From NCBI RefSeq assembly GCF_014137945.1, contig NZ_JACGWX010000003.1, positions 62,001-126,000 of the forward strand: a stretch of DNA of 64,000 nt. The letters run 5' to 3'. Below are positions 25,609-35,856 of the stretch, piece by piece (the first letter of the stretch is position 1; the number at the start of each line of letters is the position of its first letter). Below the pieces are notes generated by a model that worked only from the letters and a program-made list of their open reading frames with translations, had not been told where the DNA came from and ran no database searches. A program made the translations under genes and the position numbers. The stretch is from Microcella alkalica (lineage in GTDB: Bacteria > Actinomycetota > Actinomycetes > Actinomycetales > Microbacteriaceae).

Positions 25609-26685
25609 CTAGCTGCGGGTGCGCCCGCCGAGCGCGCGGGCGTCCTGGTTGCCGCTGCGGTCGGTGCGGAGCTCCTTCGGCAAGGAGAACAGGAGGTCCT
25701 CCTCGGCCGTCTTCACGACCTCCACGTCGGCGAACCCGGCATCGGCGAGGTCGGCGAGCACCTGCTCGACGAGCACCTCGGGAACGCTCGCTCCGCTCGT
25801 GACGCCGACCGTCGCGACGCCGTCGAGCCACTCCTGCTTGATCTCGCTCGCGTAGTCGACGCGGTACGCGGCCTTCGCGCCGTACTCGAGGGCGACCTCG
25901 ACGAGGCGCACGCTGTTGGAGCTGTTGGCCGAGCCGACGACGATCACGAGGTCGGCATCCGGAGCCACCTTCTTGATCGCGACCTGGCGGTTCTGGGTCG
26001 CGTAGCAGATGTCGTCGCTCGGGGGATCCTGCAGGTGCGGGAAGCGGGATCGCAGGCGACGCACGGTCTCCATGGTCTCGTCGACGCTCAGCGTCGTCTG
26101 CGACAGCCAGATGAGCGAGTCCGCCTCGGGCACCTCGACGGTGTCGGCCTCTTCGGGGGTGCCGATGAGGATCGTGCGCTCGGGGGCGTGGCCCATCGTG
26201 CCCTCGACCTCCTCATGACCGGCGTGGCCGATGAGGAGGATGCGGTAGTCCTGCTTGGCGAAGCGCACGGCCTCGCGGTGCACCTTGGTCACGAGCGGGC
26301 ACGTCGCGTCGATCGCGGCCAGCTCGCGGTCGGCCGCGCCCTGCACGACGGCGGGGCTCACCCCGTGGGCGGAGAAGACGATGTGCGACCCGCGCGGCAC
26401 CTCGTCGACCTCGTCGACGAAGATCGCGCCCTGCTTCTCGAGCTCGCCGACGACGTGCACGTTGTGGACGATCTGCTTGCGCACGTAGACGGGCGCGCCG
26501 TACTGCTCGAGCGCCTTCTCGACGGCGATGACGGCGCGGTCGACGCCGGCGCAGTAGCCGCGCGGCGCGGCGAGCAGGATGCGGCGGGGCGCGGCGACAT
26601 CGGTCGCGACGAGGCGCTCGCGCCGCTCGGGGACGACGGGCGTGGTCAGGGTGACGCCGAGGGCGCCGTTCGTGATCGTGCTCAC
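25609..26685 (-). CDS. ispH: 4-hydroxy-3-methylbut-2-enyl diphosphate reductase
   Basis: IspH catalyses the last step of the MEP isoprenoid pathway, reducing HMBPP to IPP and DMAPP with a [4Fe-4S] cluster. The three cluster cysteines are visible: C45 (GYCAGV), C129 (ATCPLV) and C227 (DICYAT). The substrate-binding [10 protein letters not shown] block follows near residue 250. Length is 358 residues, including a basic C-terminal tail. The GTG start lies 7 nt after a TAGACT -10 box with no ribosome-binding site. It is divergent from xseA, an arrangement common in actinobacteria. UppS at 38556-39356 uses its product. Confidence 0.95.
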   Translation of the reverse strand: MSTITNGALGVTLTTPVVPERRERLVATDVAAPRRILLAAPRGYCAGVDRAVIAVEKALEQYGAPVYVRKQIVHNVHVVGELEKQGAIFVDEVDEVPRGSHIVFSAHGVSPAVVQGAADRELAAIDATCPLVTKVHREAVRFAKQDYRILLIGHAGHEEVEGTMGHAPERTILIGTPEEADTVEVPEADSLIWLSQTTLSVDETMETVRRLRSRFPHLQDPPSDDICYATQNRQVAIKKVAPDADLVIVVGSANSSNSVRLVEVALEYGAKAAYRVDYASEIKQEWLDGVATVGVTSGASVPEVLVEQVLADLADAGFADVEVVKTAEEDLLFSLPKELRTDRSGNQDARALGGRTRS

Positions 26686-26692
26686 GGTCGCC

Positions 26693-26698
26693 AGTCTA
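26693..26698 (-). promoter_or_regulatory. -10 box of ispH, leaderless
   Basis: TAGACT (minus strand) ends 7 nt before the GTG at 26685. Confidence 0.5.
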
Positions 26699-26863
26699 CG
26701 AGGGCGCGAGTGGGCGCCCGCCGTGCGCGGGGCCGAGCGACCGCGCGAACGCGAGGGGGTGTGGGAAACGGCGTCGTCCCCTCGGGACGCCCCTCCGACC
26801 GCTTCCGGTGTCGGGGCGGTCCACTACCCTGGCGGAGGCCGCCGATCGAGGCAAGGGAGGGTC

Positions 26864-28108
26864 ATGAGCGAGGCACCGTCCACCGCCGACGCGCCCTGGC
26901 CCGTGGGCGAGCTGTCGCAGAAGATCAAGGGCTACATCGACCGGCTCGGCAGCGTCTGGGTCGAGGGCGAGATCACTCAGTGGGGCGTCTCCGGCGGCAA
27001 CGTTTACGGCAAGCTCAAAGACCTCGCGGTCGATGCGACCGTCCCGTTCACCGTCTGGTCGTCGGTCAAGGCGAAGCTGCCGCAGGGCCTCGGCCAGGGC
27101 GACCGGGTCGTCGCACTCGTCAAGGCCAACTGGTGGGTCAAGGGCGGCTCGCTGACGATGCAGGTCTTCGAGATGCGCCGCGTGGGCCTCGGCGACCTGC
27201 TCGAGCGGCTCGAGCGCCTCAAGCAGCAGCTGCGCGCCGAGGGCCTGTTCGACCCTGCGCGCAAGAGGCCGCTCCCCTTCCTGCCGCACTGCGTCGGCCT
27301 CGTGACGGGTGCCGACAGCGACGCCGAGAAGGATGTCCTCCGCAACGCCCAGCTGCGGTGGCCGTCCGTCCGCTTCCGCGTCCACCACTCCGCCGTCCAG
27401 GGCGAGCGCGCGGTGGGCGAGATCATCGCCGGCATCCGCGCCCTCGATGCCGACCCCGACGTCGACGTCATCATCGTCGCGCGGGGCGGAGGCGATTTCC
27501 AGAACCTCCTCCCCTTCAGCGACGAGGCCGTCGTGCGCGCGGCCGCCGCGTGCGGGACGCCGCTCGTGAGCGCGATCGGGCACGAGAACGACCGGCCGCT
27601 GCTCGACGAGGTCGCCGACCTTCGCGCGTCGACCCCCACCGACGCCGCCAAGCGCGTGGTGCCCGACGTGAGCGACGAGCTCGCGAAGGTGCAGCAGGTG
27701 CGCTCGCGCATGCTCACCCGGGTGACGGGGCTCATCGGCACCGAGGTCGACCGCCTCGCGCAGATCCGGTCGCGGCCGGCGCTCGCGACGGCGTCGTGGA
27801 TCATCGACCAGCGCGCAGAGGAGCTCACGCGCTTCGTCGCGCGCGGCGTCGAGCTCACGACCCGCGGCCTCGAGCGCGCCCACCTCGACCTCACCGAGCG
27901 CCGCGGGCAGCTGCGCGCGCTCTCGCCCCAGCACACGCTCGACCGCGGGTACGCGATCGTGCAGACCGACTCGGGCGCGGTCGTCCGCGACGCGGCCGAG
28001 ACCGCGGCCGGCGACGAACTCGTTCTGACCCTCGCGCGCGGCCGCATCGCGGCGAAGGCGGGAGCCCCTCTGCCGTCGGCGAGCTCGCACCCGACGCCCA
28101 CTCCGTAG
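26864..28108 (+). CDS. xseA: Exodeoxyribonuclease VII large subunit
   Basis: XseA is the catalytic subunit of exonuclease VII, which degrades single-stranded DNA from both ends. The 414-residue protein has the N-terminal OB-fold (residues 15-115, [22 protein letters not shown]) and the nuclease core ([23 protein letters not shown], then [19 protein letters not shown] and [28 protein letters not shown]). The ATG at 26864 follows AAGGGAGG; the frame remains open upstream without similarity. It is the first gene of an xseA-xseB-DUF4245 operon. Confidence 0.95.
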   Translation: MSEAPSTADAPWPVGELSQKIKGYIDRLGSVWVEGEITQWGVSGGNVYGKLKDLAVDATVPFTVWSSVKAKLPQGLGQGDRVVALVKANWWVKGGSLTMQVFEMRRVGLGDLLERLERLKQQLRAEGLFDPARKRPLPFLPHCVGLVTGADSDAEKDVLRNAQLRWPSVRFRVHHSAVQGERAVGEIIAGIRALDADPDVDVIIVARGGGDFQNLLPFSDEAVVRAAAACGTPLVSAIGHENDRPLLDEVADLRASTPTDAAKRVVPDVSDELAKVQQVRSRMLTRVTGLIGTEVDRLAQIRSRPALATASWIIDQRAEELTRFVARGVELTTRGLERAHLDLTERRGQLRALSPQHTLDRGYAIVQTDSGAVVRDAAETAAGDELVLTLARGRIAAKAGAPLPSASSHPTPTP

Positions 28109-28127
28109 ACAGAAAGACGCTCCTACC

Positions 28128-28388
28128 ATGGCTGACGTGACCCCTCCCGCCGCTCCCGCCGTCTCCCCCGCCACAGCCGCGGCCAACGGCGTCGAGTCGC
28201 TGTCGTACGAGCAGGCGCGCGACGAGCTCGTGCGCGTCGTCACCGAGCTCGAGCAGGGCGGCGCCACGCTCGAGCAGTCGATCGCCCTGTGGGAGCGGGG
28301 CGAGGCGCTCGCCCGTCGCTGCGAGGAGTGGCTGATCGGCGCGAAGGAGCGCCTCGACGCCGCGCGGTCCGCGGCCGGCCAGAGCTGA
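28128..28388 (+). CDS. xseB: Exodeoxyribonuclease VII small subunit
   Basis: XseB binds XseA helices to assemble exonuclease VII. The 86-residue sequence has the diagnostic [44 protein letters not shown] pattern of two helices, preceded by a 24-residue Pro/Ala-rich extension. It starts 19 nt after xseA and runs in the same direction, so the two subunits are co-expressed. Confidence 0.93.
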   Translation: MADVTPPAAPAVSPATAAANGVESLSYEQARDELVRVVTELEQGGATLEQSIALWERGEALARRCEEWLIGAKERLDAARSAAGQS

Positions 28389-28398
28389 GCATCCGCGC

Positions 28399-29040
28399 AT
28401 GACCGACCCCGTCACCGGCCGCCCGATCGTGGCCGAGCTCGGCCGCCCCGAGACCGATGAGGAGCGTGCTGCACGCGTCGCCGAGAACCGCCGCAAGCGG
28501 CGCGCGAACCAGTCGTCGACGAACCTTCTGCTGTCGATCGGCGCATCGCTGCTCATCGTCCTCTTCCTCGTCGTCGTGACGGTGCGGGAGGACCCGACTC
28601 CCGAGAGCATCGACTACCGCGCGACGGCCGAGCAGGCCGAGGCCGGAGTGGGGATGCCCGTGGTCGCGCCCGACCTCCCGGAGGGCTGGTACGCCAACCG
28701 CGCGGATCTCGGCAGCCACGGCTCGGTCCAGGAGTGGTACGTCGGCCTGATCACGACCGACGACCGCTTCATCGGGGTGCTGCAGGGCTTCGATGCGAAC
28801 CCGACGTGGCTCGACCAGGTGCTGCGCCAGCCGAGCAGCGAGGGTGAGAGCGTCGAGATCGGGGGCACCGCGTGGACGCTCTACGATCGACGGGAGGCGG
28901 AGGGTGTCGGCAACCGGGGCTACGCGCTCGTGACCGAGACGGCCGGCAGCACACTGGTGCTGTACGGCACGGCGTCGGAGTCCGAGTTCTCCCAGCTCGC
29001 CGCGGCGGTCGCGGCCGAGCTCGACGACGCTGACCGCTGA
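28399..29040 (+). CDS. DUF4245 domain membrane-anchored protein
   Basis: A 213-residue protein of the actinobacterial DUF4245 family. A basic N-terminal region (ENRRKRRANQSS) is followed by one membrane segment (residues 42-62, TNLLLSIGASLLIVLFLVVV), then an extracytoplasmic domain with PEGWYANRADL and WYVGLITTDDRFIGVLQG. The function is unknown. The family is regularly encoded beside xseAB, glpX and fumC in actinobacteria; here it follows xseB by 10 nt and precedes the carbonic anhydrase gene, with glpX absent from this position. Confidence 0.9.
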   Translation: MTDPVTGRPIVAELGRPETDEERAARVAENRRKRRANQSSTNLLLSIGASLLIVLFLVVVTVREDPTPESIDYRATAEQAEAGVGMPVVAPDLPEGWYANRADLGSHGSVQEWYVGLITTDDRFIGVLQGFDANPTWLDQVLRQPSSEGESVEIGGTAWTLYDRREAEGVGNRGYALVTETAGSTLVLYGTASESEFSQLAAAVAAELDDADR

Positions 29041-29088
29041 CGGCCGGCCGCCGCCGCCCGAGCCGAACGACGCACGCGGAGGACGACC

Positions 29089-29727
29089 ATGACTGCTGCC
29101 ACCCGCACTCCGGCCGACGTCTGGCGCGAGATGGAGCGCGGCAACGCCCGCTTCGTCGCTGGTGAACCGGCCCACCCCCGGCAGGACGTCGACCGTCGCG
29201 CCGAGCTGGCGTCCTCGCAGGCTCCGCACGCCGCACTGTTCGGCTGCAGCGACTCCCGCCTCGCGGCCGAGATCATCTTCGACAAGGGCCTCGGCGATCT
29301 GTTCGTCGTGCGCAACGCGGGGCAGGTCATCTCGAGCTCGGTCGTCGGGTCGCTCGAGTACGCCGTCGGCGTGCTCGGAGTGCCGCTCATCCTCGTCCTC
29401 GGCCACGACGAGTGCGGGGCCGTGCGGGCCGCCATCGACTCGCGCGGGCCAGACGCGCCGCCGCTGCCTCCGCACATCCACGGCCTCGTCGAGCGCATCC
29501 AGCCCGCCGTCGACCGGTGCCTGCTCGCCGCCGGCACGACCGACATCCGCGAGCTCGACGCGCAGGTCGTCGGTCGCGAGCACCTGCGCGACACGGTCGG
29601 CGAGCTCCTCGCGGCCTCCGAGCTCATCAGCGACGCCGTGGCCGCCGGTACCCTGGCTATCGTCGGTGCCAACTACCGCCTGCTCGAGGGTCGAGCAGTG
29701 CCCGACATCGTCGTCGGCCAGATCTGA
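29089..29727 (+). CDS. Beta-class carbonic anhydrase
   Basis: A 212-residue zinc enzyme interconverting CO2 and bicarbonate. The ligands of a beta-class site are present: C53 and D55 and R57 in CSDSR, and H106 and C109 in GHDECG. It has no signal peptide, so it acts in the cytoplasm. It lies 48 nt after the DUF4245 gene and 46 nt before fumC on the same strand. The dab inorganic-carbon pump operon converges on this pair about 2 kb away, so enzyme and pump may jointly set the internal bicarbonate pool. An unregulated cytosolic carbonic anhydrase could also dissipate a pumped pool, which makes regulation interesting. Confidence 0.93.
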   Translation: MTAATRTPADVWREMERGNARFVAGEPAHPRQDVDRRAELASSQAPHAALFGCSDSRLAAEIIFDKGLGDLFVVRNAGQVISSSVVGSLEYAVGVLGVPLILVLGHDECGAVRAAIDSRGPDAPPLPPHIHGLVERIQPAVDRCLLAAGTTDIRELDAQVVGREHLRDTVGELLAASELISDAVAAGTLAIVGANYRLLEGRAVPDIVVGQI

Positions 29728-29773
29728 CCGGCGCGCCGACCCCCGAACCCTCAACGAGAAGGACGAGATCGCC

Positions 29774-31177
<1,404 letters not shown>

Positions 31178-31199
31178 GCACTCGCCGCCGGCGTCGCGA

Positions 31200-31232
31200 A
31201 CGGCGCCCGCTCCGTCTCGGGGCGGGCGCCGT
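31200..31232. terminator. Hairpin between fumC and the convergent dab operon
   Basis: Perfect 11-bp arms ACGGCGCCCGC (31200-31210) and GCGGGCGCCGT (31222-31232) with an 11-nt loop. It can serve both converging transcripts. Confidence 0.7.
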
Positions 31233-31265
31233 CCTCGTGCGCGGATGCTCGGCTCGAGCCGACCG

Positions 31266-31589
31266 TCAGCTGAAGTAGTGCGGCCGGCTGACGTAGGTGT
31301 CGCTCACGAACATGACTCCGGTCGAGCGCTCGAGCAGCGAGCGCAGACCCTCGATCAGGTCGTCGGCGCGGTCATCGGGCACGACCGTGATGGTCAGAGT
31401 GAGCGCGTCACGGTCGTTGAAGAGGGCCCGACCCTCGTGGGCGCCGTGGTGGCCGAGGCCGGTCACCGCGGGCAGGCTCGTGTAGCCGCTCGCGCCCGAG
31501 GCGACGATCTGCCGGCGCACCGCGTCGGAGTCGGCGGTGCGGGCGACGACCTCGATCTTGGTCATGCGGGTGAGTGCTTCGCGGCTCAT
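31266..31589 (-). CDS. PII-like signalling protein of the DAB inorganic-carbon pump
   Basis: A 107-residue member of the PII superfamily (ferredoxin-like fold) of the type encoded next to DUF2309/DabA genes. Family features are the N-terminal strand MTKIEVVARTAD, GLGHHGAHEGRALFNDRDALTLTITVVPDDRADDLIEGL and the closing MFVSDTYVSRP. The T-loop tyrosine that GlnB uses for uridylylation is not obvious. The ATG at 31589 overlaps the dabA stop codon by 4 nt, so expression is coupled to the pump; the methionine at 31565 is an alternative start. By analogy with SbtB-type PII proteins, it may bind an adenyl nucleotide or bicarbonate and tune the pump, which is inference. Confidence 0.88.
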   Translation of the reverse strand: MSREALTRMTKIEVVARTADSDAVRRQIVASGASGYTSLPAVTGLGHHGAHEGRALFNDRDALTLTITVVPDDRADDLIEGLRSLLERSTGVMFVSDTYVSRPHYFS

Positions 31590-34042
31590 GCCGCCTCCTT
31601 CTGGTCGGGGGTCGCGGCGGTGACCGCCTTGGCCGCGGAGGTGCTGGTGGTCAGCGGATACGGCGCCCAGCCCTCGCGCATGCGGCGCACCCAGGTGCCG
31701 GGCTCGGCGCCCGGAGCGACGAGCACGACCCAGTCTCCGTGCACGAGGTCGGCGACGATGTCGGCGCGCCGGATGATGTCGTCGATTCGCTCGAGCGGGG
31801 CGTCGACGACGGCGAGCAGACGCACGGGCTCGTGATGGAGCCCCGCCCGCGTGCCGATCGACTGCCAGGGCAGGCCGATGCGCAGGTCGCCGTCCGGGCC
31901 CGTGAGCACGCCGGCGCCGCCGACGAGGTTGTGCACGGTCTTCGAGCCCGCGCCGAAGACCTCGGGATCGACGGCCGAGAAGTAGTACTGAGCGTTGATC
32001 CAGTGCGCGACGACGAGCGGCGCGGTCAGGATCGTCTCGAGAGCCTGCCCGTCGACATCCGCCTCGGGGTCGTACGAGTGCAGGAAGGCCCGGCGCTCGA
32101 GGTCGACTCCGGCGGTGCGCGACCGCGGCCCGATGATGATCGCGGCGTTCCGCGCGAGGCCCCACTCGGGGTAGACCTGCGCCCAGTCGCGGCCGCGCCG
32201 CTCGAGCCGCGAGCGCCCCGCGGCCGCTCGGGCGCCCGGCAGCTCGGCGGCGCGCTCGGCCTGCAGACCGTCAGCGGCCCGCGCGGCGTCGGCGAGCAGC
32301 GCGTCGAGCTCGCCGCGCCGCTCGGCCGGCAGCGATGACGAGTCGACGATCGTGATCGCGTCGCTCACCGTGTCGTGCTCGGCGGCGAGGAACACCGTCT
32401 CGGCGGGGATGTCGATGCCGCGCGTGGCGAGCCCTGCCCGCACCGATGCGCTGTTGAGGATCGCGGCGGCGATGCGAGCGTTCGGCGCTCCGCGGTGACC
32501 GCCGCAGGCTCCGCAGTCGAGAGCGGTGCGGTAGGCGTTGTTGGTGGTCGTCGAGCCGTGACCGACGAGAACGATGAGCGGCGCATCCGGCTCCGTCATG
32601 CCCATCGTGCGCAGGATCACCTCGGCGGTCGCGAGCTGGTCGTCGACCGAGAGCGCCGAGTCGACGTCGAAGAGCGTGGCGGGCGCGCCCGCGGGGTCGT
32701 CGGCGCGACGGCCGCGCGTCGCGGCACCGGCGAGGATGCTGCGGCCGGCCGCGACGGGACCCCACAGCCAGCCGGTCACCTCGGCCCAGCCGAGCGGCGC
32801 ACCCGCGACGGAGTCCGGCGCCTTGAGCGCCGAGCGCCAGGCGCGGCCTCCGGCGAGGCGGTCGACGAGCGACTTCGCGCCGCGCCAGGCGCCAGGGACT
32901 GGGCGCTCGCTCACGCGGTAGCGCGGGGTGAGCAGCACCGGGCATGCGGCCGAGGCGGCCGAAGCGGCGAGCGGCTCGACCTCGGCGGCGATGCCGAAGA
33001 ATCCGGCGAAGCCGGAGGTCGCGTAGTCGCCCTGCGCTTCAAGGTGGCGGCGGATGCCCTCGCTGCGCACGTCGATGCAGAAGACGAGGTGAGCACCCGG
33101 CGCCGGGTCGGCCGGCGTGGCCGGCGCCGCTCGCACGCGCGACAGCAGCCGCTCGTGCACGCGCGCCTCGAAGGCCGCCTGCCAGACGAACGCGCGCTCG
33201 ACCGGGTCGAGGCCGAGTGCGTCGCGCTCGACGCGCGCCTCCGCAGGCGCCTCCGGAATGGGCGCGCCGAGCGCATCACGCAGCGTGAGCCGCACCGCGA
33301 GCAGGTCGACGACCTCGACGTCACCACTGGTCTCCGCACGCCAGCGCACGTAGGCCGTCCAGCCGGGCGTGCGGGCGAGCTCGCGACGCAGGGCCGCGGC
33401 GCGCTCGTCGGCGGGCAGGCCGGTCGCCTCGAGCGCCGCCGCGAGGGCTGCGCCGGCCGCGGTGGGCGCATCCTCGATGCGGCGCCGGCCGCTGCGGGGG
33501 ATGCTCGCATCGACGCTCGCGACGGCGCGCCACGCCCCGTAGAACCCGAGCTCCGCGACCGGCACGGGCCAGGCGGCGGCCTCGGGGGCGAGGGCCGCAC
33601 GGCACCAGCGGGTGAGTCGCTCGTCGATCTCGTCGGGCGCCGCAGCCCGGTGCGGCGCGGCAGTCGCGGCCGCGTCGCCCGGTGCGCCGGCGAGGAAGCC
33701 GTCGACGAGGGCGCCGTCGCTCTCGTCGGCGAGTGCGAGCGGGGCACCGGCCCCGGACGGCGAGGGGAGCGCGGCGCGGATGGCGGCCGCGAGCTCGGCG
33801 GTCGAGATGCGCCCGCGCTCGAGCTGCGCGCGGAACCAGCGCTCGTCGGCGGAGCCGCGCGCCCCGAGGGCCGGGGCGGCGCTGCGCAGCGCGGCGGGCA
33901 TCCCCGCACGAAGCGATGGCAGCACGGGGTTGACGGCGATCGCGGCGTCGAGACCGTAGTACGGCGCGATGACGTTCGCGGCGATCTCGGCGTCGGCGCG
34001 TGCGCGGAGGATGCGCGCGGTCGTCGGGAGGAGAGTCGTCAT
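31586..34042 (-). CDS. dabA: Inorganic carbon pump subunit DabA (DUF2309)
   Basis: DabA is the beta-carbonic-anhydrase-like cytoplasmic subunit that hydrates CO2 to bicarbonate vectorially when coupled to DabB. The 818-residue protein has the four expected zinc-site residues: C322 and D324 (FCIDVRSE), H495 (VGHGSTTT) and C510 (ALDCGACGG). These are offset by exactly 29 from the residues I recall for Halothiobacillus DabA2 (C351, D353, H524, C539), so spacing is conserved. The N-terminus starts at the ATG at 34042, which overlaps the dabB stop by 4 nt. The stop overlaps the PII-like gene. No membrane helix is expected; it docks on DabB. Confidence 0.94.
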   Translation of the reverse strand: MTTLLPTTARILRARADAEIAANVIAPYYGLDAAIAVNPVLPSLRAGMPAALRSAAPALGARGSADERWFRAQLERGRISTAELAAAIRAALPSPSGAGAPLALADESDGALVDGFLAGAPGDAAATAAPHRAAAPDEIDERLTRWCRAALAPEAAAWPVPVAELGFYGAWRAVASVDASIPRSGRRRIEDAPTAAGAALAAALEATGLPADERAAALRRELARTPGWTAYVRWRAETSGDVEVVDLLAVRLTLRDALGAPIPEAPAEARVERDALGLDPVERAFVWQAAFEARVHERLLSRVRAAPATPADPAPGAHLVFCIDVRSEGIRRHLEAQGDYATSGFAGFFGIAAEVEPLAASAASAACPVLLTPRYRVSERPVPGAWRGAKSLVDRLAGGRAWRSALKAPDSVAGAPLGWAEVTGWLWGPVAAGRSILAGAATRGRRADDPAGAPATLFDVDSALSVDDQLATAEVILRTMGMTEPDAPLIVLVGHGSTTTNNAYRTALDCGACGGHRGAPNARIAAAILNSASVRAGLATRGIDIPAETVFLAAEHDTVSDAITIVDSSSLPAERRGELDALLADAARAADGLQAERAAELPGARAAAGRSRLERRGRDWAQVYPEWGLARNAAIIIGPRSRTAGVDLERRAFLHSYDPEADVDGQALETILTAPLVVAHWINAQYYFSAVDPEVFGAGSKTVHNLVGGAGVLTGPDGDLRIGLPWQSIGTRAGLHHEPVRLLAVVDAPLERIDDIIRRADIVADLVHGDWVVLVAPGAEPGTWVRRMREGWAPYPLTTSTSAAKAVTAATPDQKEAA

Positions 34043-35364
34043 GCGGAGGATCCGATCGGGTCGAGCGAGCGGGCGGTGCGCGCGGGGCGAGCGGCGCTCG
34101 GGCGGGGCGCGCGACCAGCGCCCGGGCCGCCGAGGCGGTGCCCGAGCGCGAGGAGGCGCAGCGCGAGCCGCCCCGTGGGCGCTACGCCGCGCAGCGCGGC
34201 GATCGCCGCGAGGGCCGACAGCGCGAGCACGGCGAGCACGAGCGGCACGACGCCCCCGCCGGTCGCGATGACGGCGGACGGCAGCGCGAGCAGCCCGGTG
34301 AGCGCCGAGGTGACCGTGGCGAACGCGGTCGCGGCGGCGGCGGCGATGGCTCCGACGATGAGCGCGTGCGGGAGGGTGCGCGCAGCGAGGGCGGCGCGGT
34401 ATCCGGCGGTCGCGATCGCGGCGGCCATGACGATCAGCAGGAGGGCCTCGGGTAGCCCGCGACCGCCCGGGTAGAGGGCGAGGGCGGTGACGACGAGGGC
34501 GAGCACGGCGGGCAGGGCGCCCACGAGCATCCGCCCGCGCCGTCCCTCCGGCGACAGTCGCAGAATGGCCGGAGCGCGACGGTCGGCAGCGCGGCGGTCG
34601 ATGCCGTCGCTCGAGCCGAGGAAGAGCGTGCTCTTGTATAGGCCGTGCGCGACGAGGTGCAGCGCGGCGGCGGCGGTCAGGCCGAGGGCGATGCAGAGCA
34701 GCATGAAGCCCATCTGCGCGACCGTCGAGAGCACGAGGCGCCCCTTGACGTCGGTGCGCACGAGCGCGCCGATCGTGCCGGCGACGACCGCGACGGCGGC
34801 GAGGAGGGCGAGCAGTCCGAGAGCGAGCGGACTCTGCTGCAGCGCCGGCAGCTGGCTGAGCAGCAGGATGCCGCCGCCGTTGACGATGCCGCCGTGCAAC
34901 GCCGCGCTCACGGGTGTGGGGGCGTGCAGCGAGTCGACGAGCCAGCCGTGCGCGGGCGGTGCGGCGCTGCGGATGCCCGCCGCGACGACGAGCAGAACGG
35001 CCGCCAGATCCGCGCGGCCTCCCGCGGCGATCGCGGCGAGGGCCCCCCACAGCGCGAGGTCGCCGCTGACGAGCCAGGGGGCGGCGCGGCGAACCGCGGC
35101 CGCTCCCCCGCCCAGGCGCAGCGCGGTGAGCGTGGCGGCGGTCGCGGCGCTCCAGGCGAGGCCGACGAGCCAGGGCTGAGCCGCGATCGCGAGAAGCGCG
35201 GTCGCGGCGAGCATGCCGCCGATCGCGGCGGTGACACCGACGCCGTGGCGGTCGCCGCGGAGCGAGCGGTGGGCGTACGGCAGAACGGCGAGCGCGATCC
35301 CGGCGATGAGCACGAGCAGCAGGACGGAGAGGGGGTCGAGACTGAGGAGCGGTGCGGTCGGCAT
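34039..35364 (-). CDS. dabB: Inorganic carbon pump membrane subunit DabB (NuoL/MrpA-like)
   Basis: DabB is a cation-channel subunit of the NuoL/MrpA family that energises DabA. The 441-residue protein is almost entirely hydrophobic, with about 12-13 membrane segments. The proton-channel signature HAPTPVSAALHGGIVNGGGILLL near residue 147, DVKGRLVLSTVAQMGFML near residue 205 and the GLYKSTLFLGSS segment near residue 240 identify it. It is short compared with NuoL (about 600 residues), as usual for DabB. The ATG follows a perfect TAAGGAGGT ribosome-binding site, which is rare in this window. It is the first gene of dabB-dabA-PII. Confidence 0.93.
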   Translation of the reverse strand: MPTAPLLSLDPLSVLLLVLIAGIALAVLPYAHRSLRGDRHGVGVTAAIGGMLAATALLAIAAQPWLVGLAWSAATAATLTALRLGGGAAAVRRAAPWLVSGDLALWGALAAIAAGGRADLAAVLLVVAAGIRSAAPPAHGWLVDSLHAPTPVSAALHGGIVNGGGILLLSQLPALQQSPLALGLLALLAAVAVVAGTIGALVRTDVKGRLVLSTVAQMGFMLLCIALGLTAAAALHLVAHGLYKSTLFLGSSDGIDRRAADRRAPAILRLSPEGRRGRMLVGALPAVLALVVTALALYPGGRGLPEALLLIVMAAAIATAGYRAALAARTLPHALIVGAIAAAAATAFATVTSALTGLLALPSAVIATGGGVVPLVLAVLALSALAAIAALRGVAPTGRLALRLLALGHRLGGPGAGRAPRPSAARPARTARSLDPIGSSA

Positions 35365-35370
35365 GGACGA

Positions 35371-35379
35371 ACCTCCTTA
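35371..35379 (-). promoter_or_regulatory. Perfect Shine-Dalgarno sequence of dabB
   Basis: TAAGGAGGT (minus strand), 6 nt before the ATG at 35364, is fully complementary to the 16S rRNA 3' end. It predicts strong translation when the operon is transcribed. Confidence 0.8.
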
Positions 35380-35392
35380 CGCGTCACACAAT

Positions 35393-35412
35393 ACACGTAA
35401 TTCAGTTCGTGT
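35393..35412. promoter_or_regulatory. AT-rich inverted repeat upstream of dabB, candidate operator
   Basis: ACACG (35393-35397) and CGTGT (35408-35412) flank the 10-nt AT-rich centre TAATTCAGTT. The surrounding 60 bp are clearly AT-rich for this genome and lie between dabB and the divergent regulator. I could not identify a confident -35/-10 pair. Confidence 0.45.
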
Positions 35413-35479
35413 CTTTGGATTCGTAAATTCCGGTGAGCATCGCCGTTCGCGCTTCCCGGCGCTCCCGGGGTTCTCGGCC

Positions 35480-35485
35480 TACAGT
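35480..35485 (+). promoter_or_regulatory. -10 box of dab-linked regulator gene, leaderless
   Basis: TACAGT ends 6 nt before the GTG at 35492. Confidence 0.5.
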
Positions 35486-35491
35486 GGGCAC

Positions 35492-35788
35492 GTGGCCGAG
35501 TGGACGTTCCTGACCAATCACTCGCACGTGCTCGTGTGCCTCGCCGCCGACCCCGAGCTCCGGATGCGCGAGATCGCCGAGCGCGTCGGGATCACCGAGC
35601 GCGCGACGCAGCGCATCATCGCCGAGCTCGTCGAGGGCGGCTACCTGCTCAAGGAGCGCGACGGACGCCGGAACCGCTACTCGGTCGTCGGCTCCGCCCC
35701 GCTGCGGCACCCGGTCGAGGTCGAGCACACGCTGGGCGAGCTGCTCGCCGCGGTCGCCCAGTCGCGCCGCTCCGCGTCGAGCGCCTAG
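35492..35788 (+). CDS. Winged helix-turn-helix regulator divergent from the dab operon
   Basis: A 98-residue protein that is essentially one MarR/ArsR-like winged helix domain: WTFLTNHSHVLVCLAADPELRMREIAERVGITERATQRIIAELVEGGYL is helix 1 through the recognition helix, and KERDGRRNRYSV is the wing. The C-terminal 30 residues (HTLGELLAAVAQ) could form a dimerisation helix. No sensor domain is attached, so it may sense a ligand in the dimer interface. It is transcribed away from dabB across a 127-bp AT-rich intergenic region, the classic arrangement for a local regulator. The GTG start follows a TACAGT -10 box by 6 nt. Confidence 0.82.
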   Translation: MAEWTFLTNHSHVLVCLAADPELRMREIAERVGITERATQRIIAELVEGGYLLKERDGRRNRYSVVGSAPLRHPVEVEHTLGELLAAVAQSRRSASSA

Positions 35789-35805
35789 CGCGCTCCGCAG
35801 ACGCG

Positions 35806-35839
35806 GAACGGCGCCCGCCCCCGCGGGCGAGCGCCGTTC
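35806..35839. terminator. Strong hairpin between regulator and phoH2
   Basis: Arms GAACGGCGC (35806-35814) and GCGCCGTTC (35831-35839), with an inner CGCCC/GGGCG stem, sit between two convergent genes. Confidence 0.7.
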
Positions 35840-35856
35840 GTGAGCAGATGCCCGCC

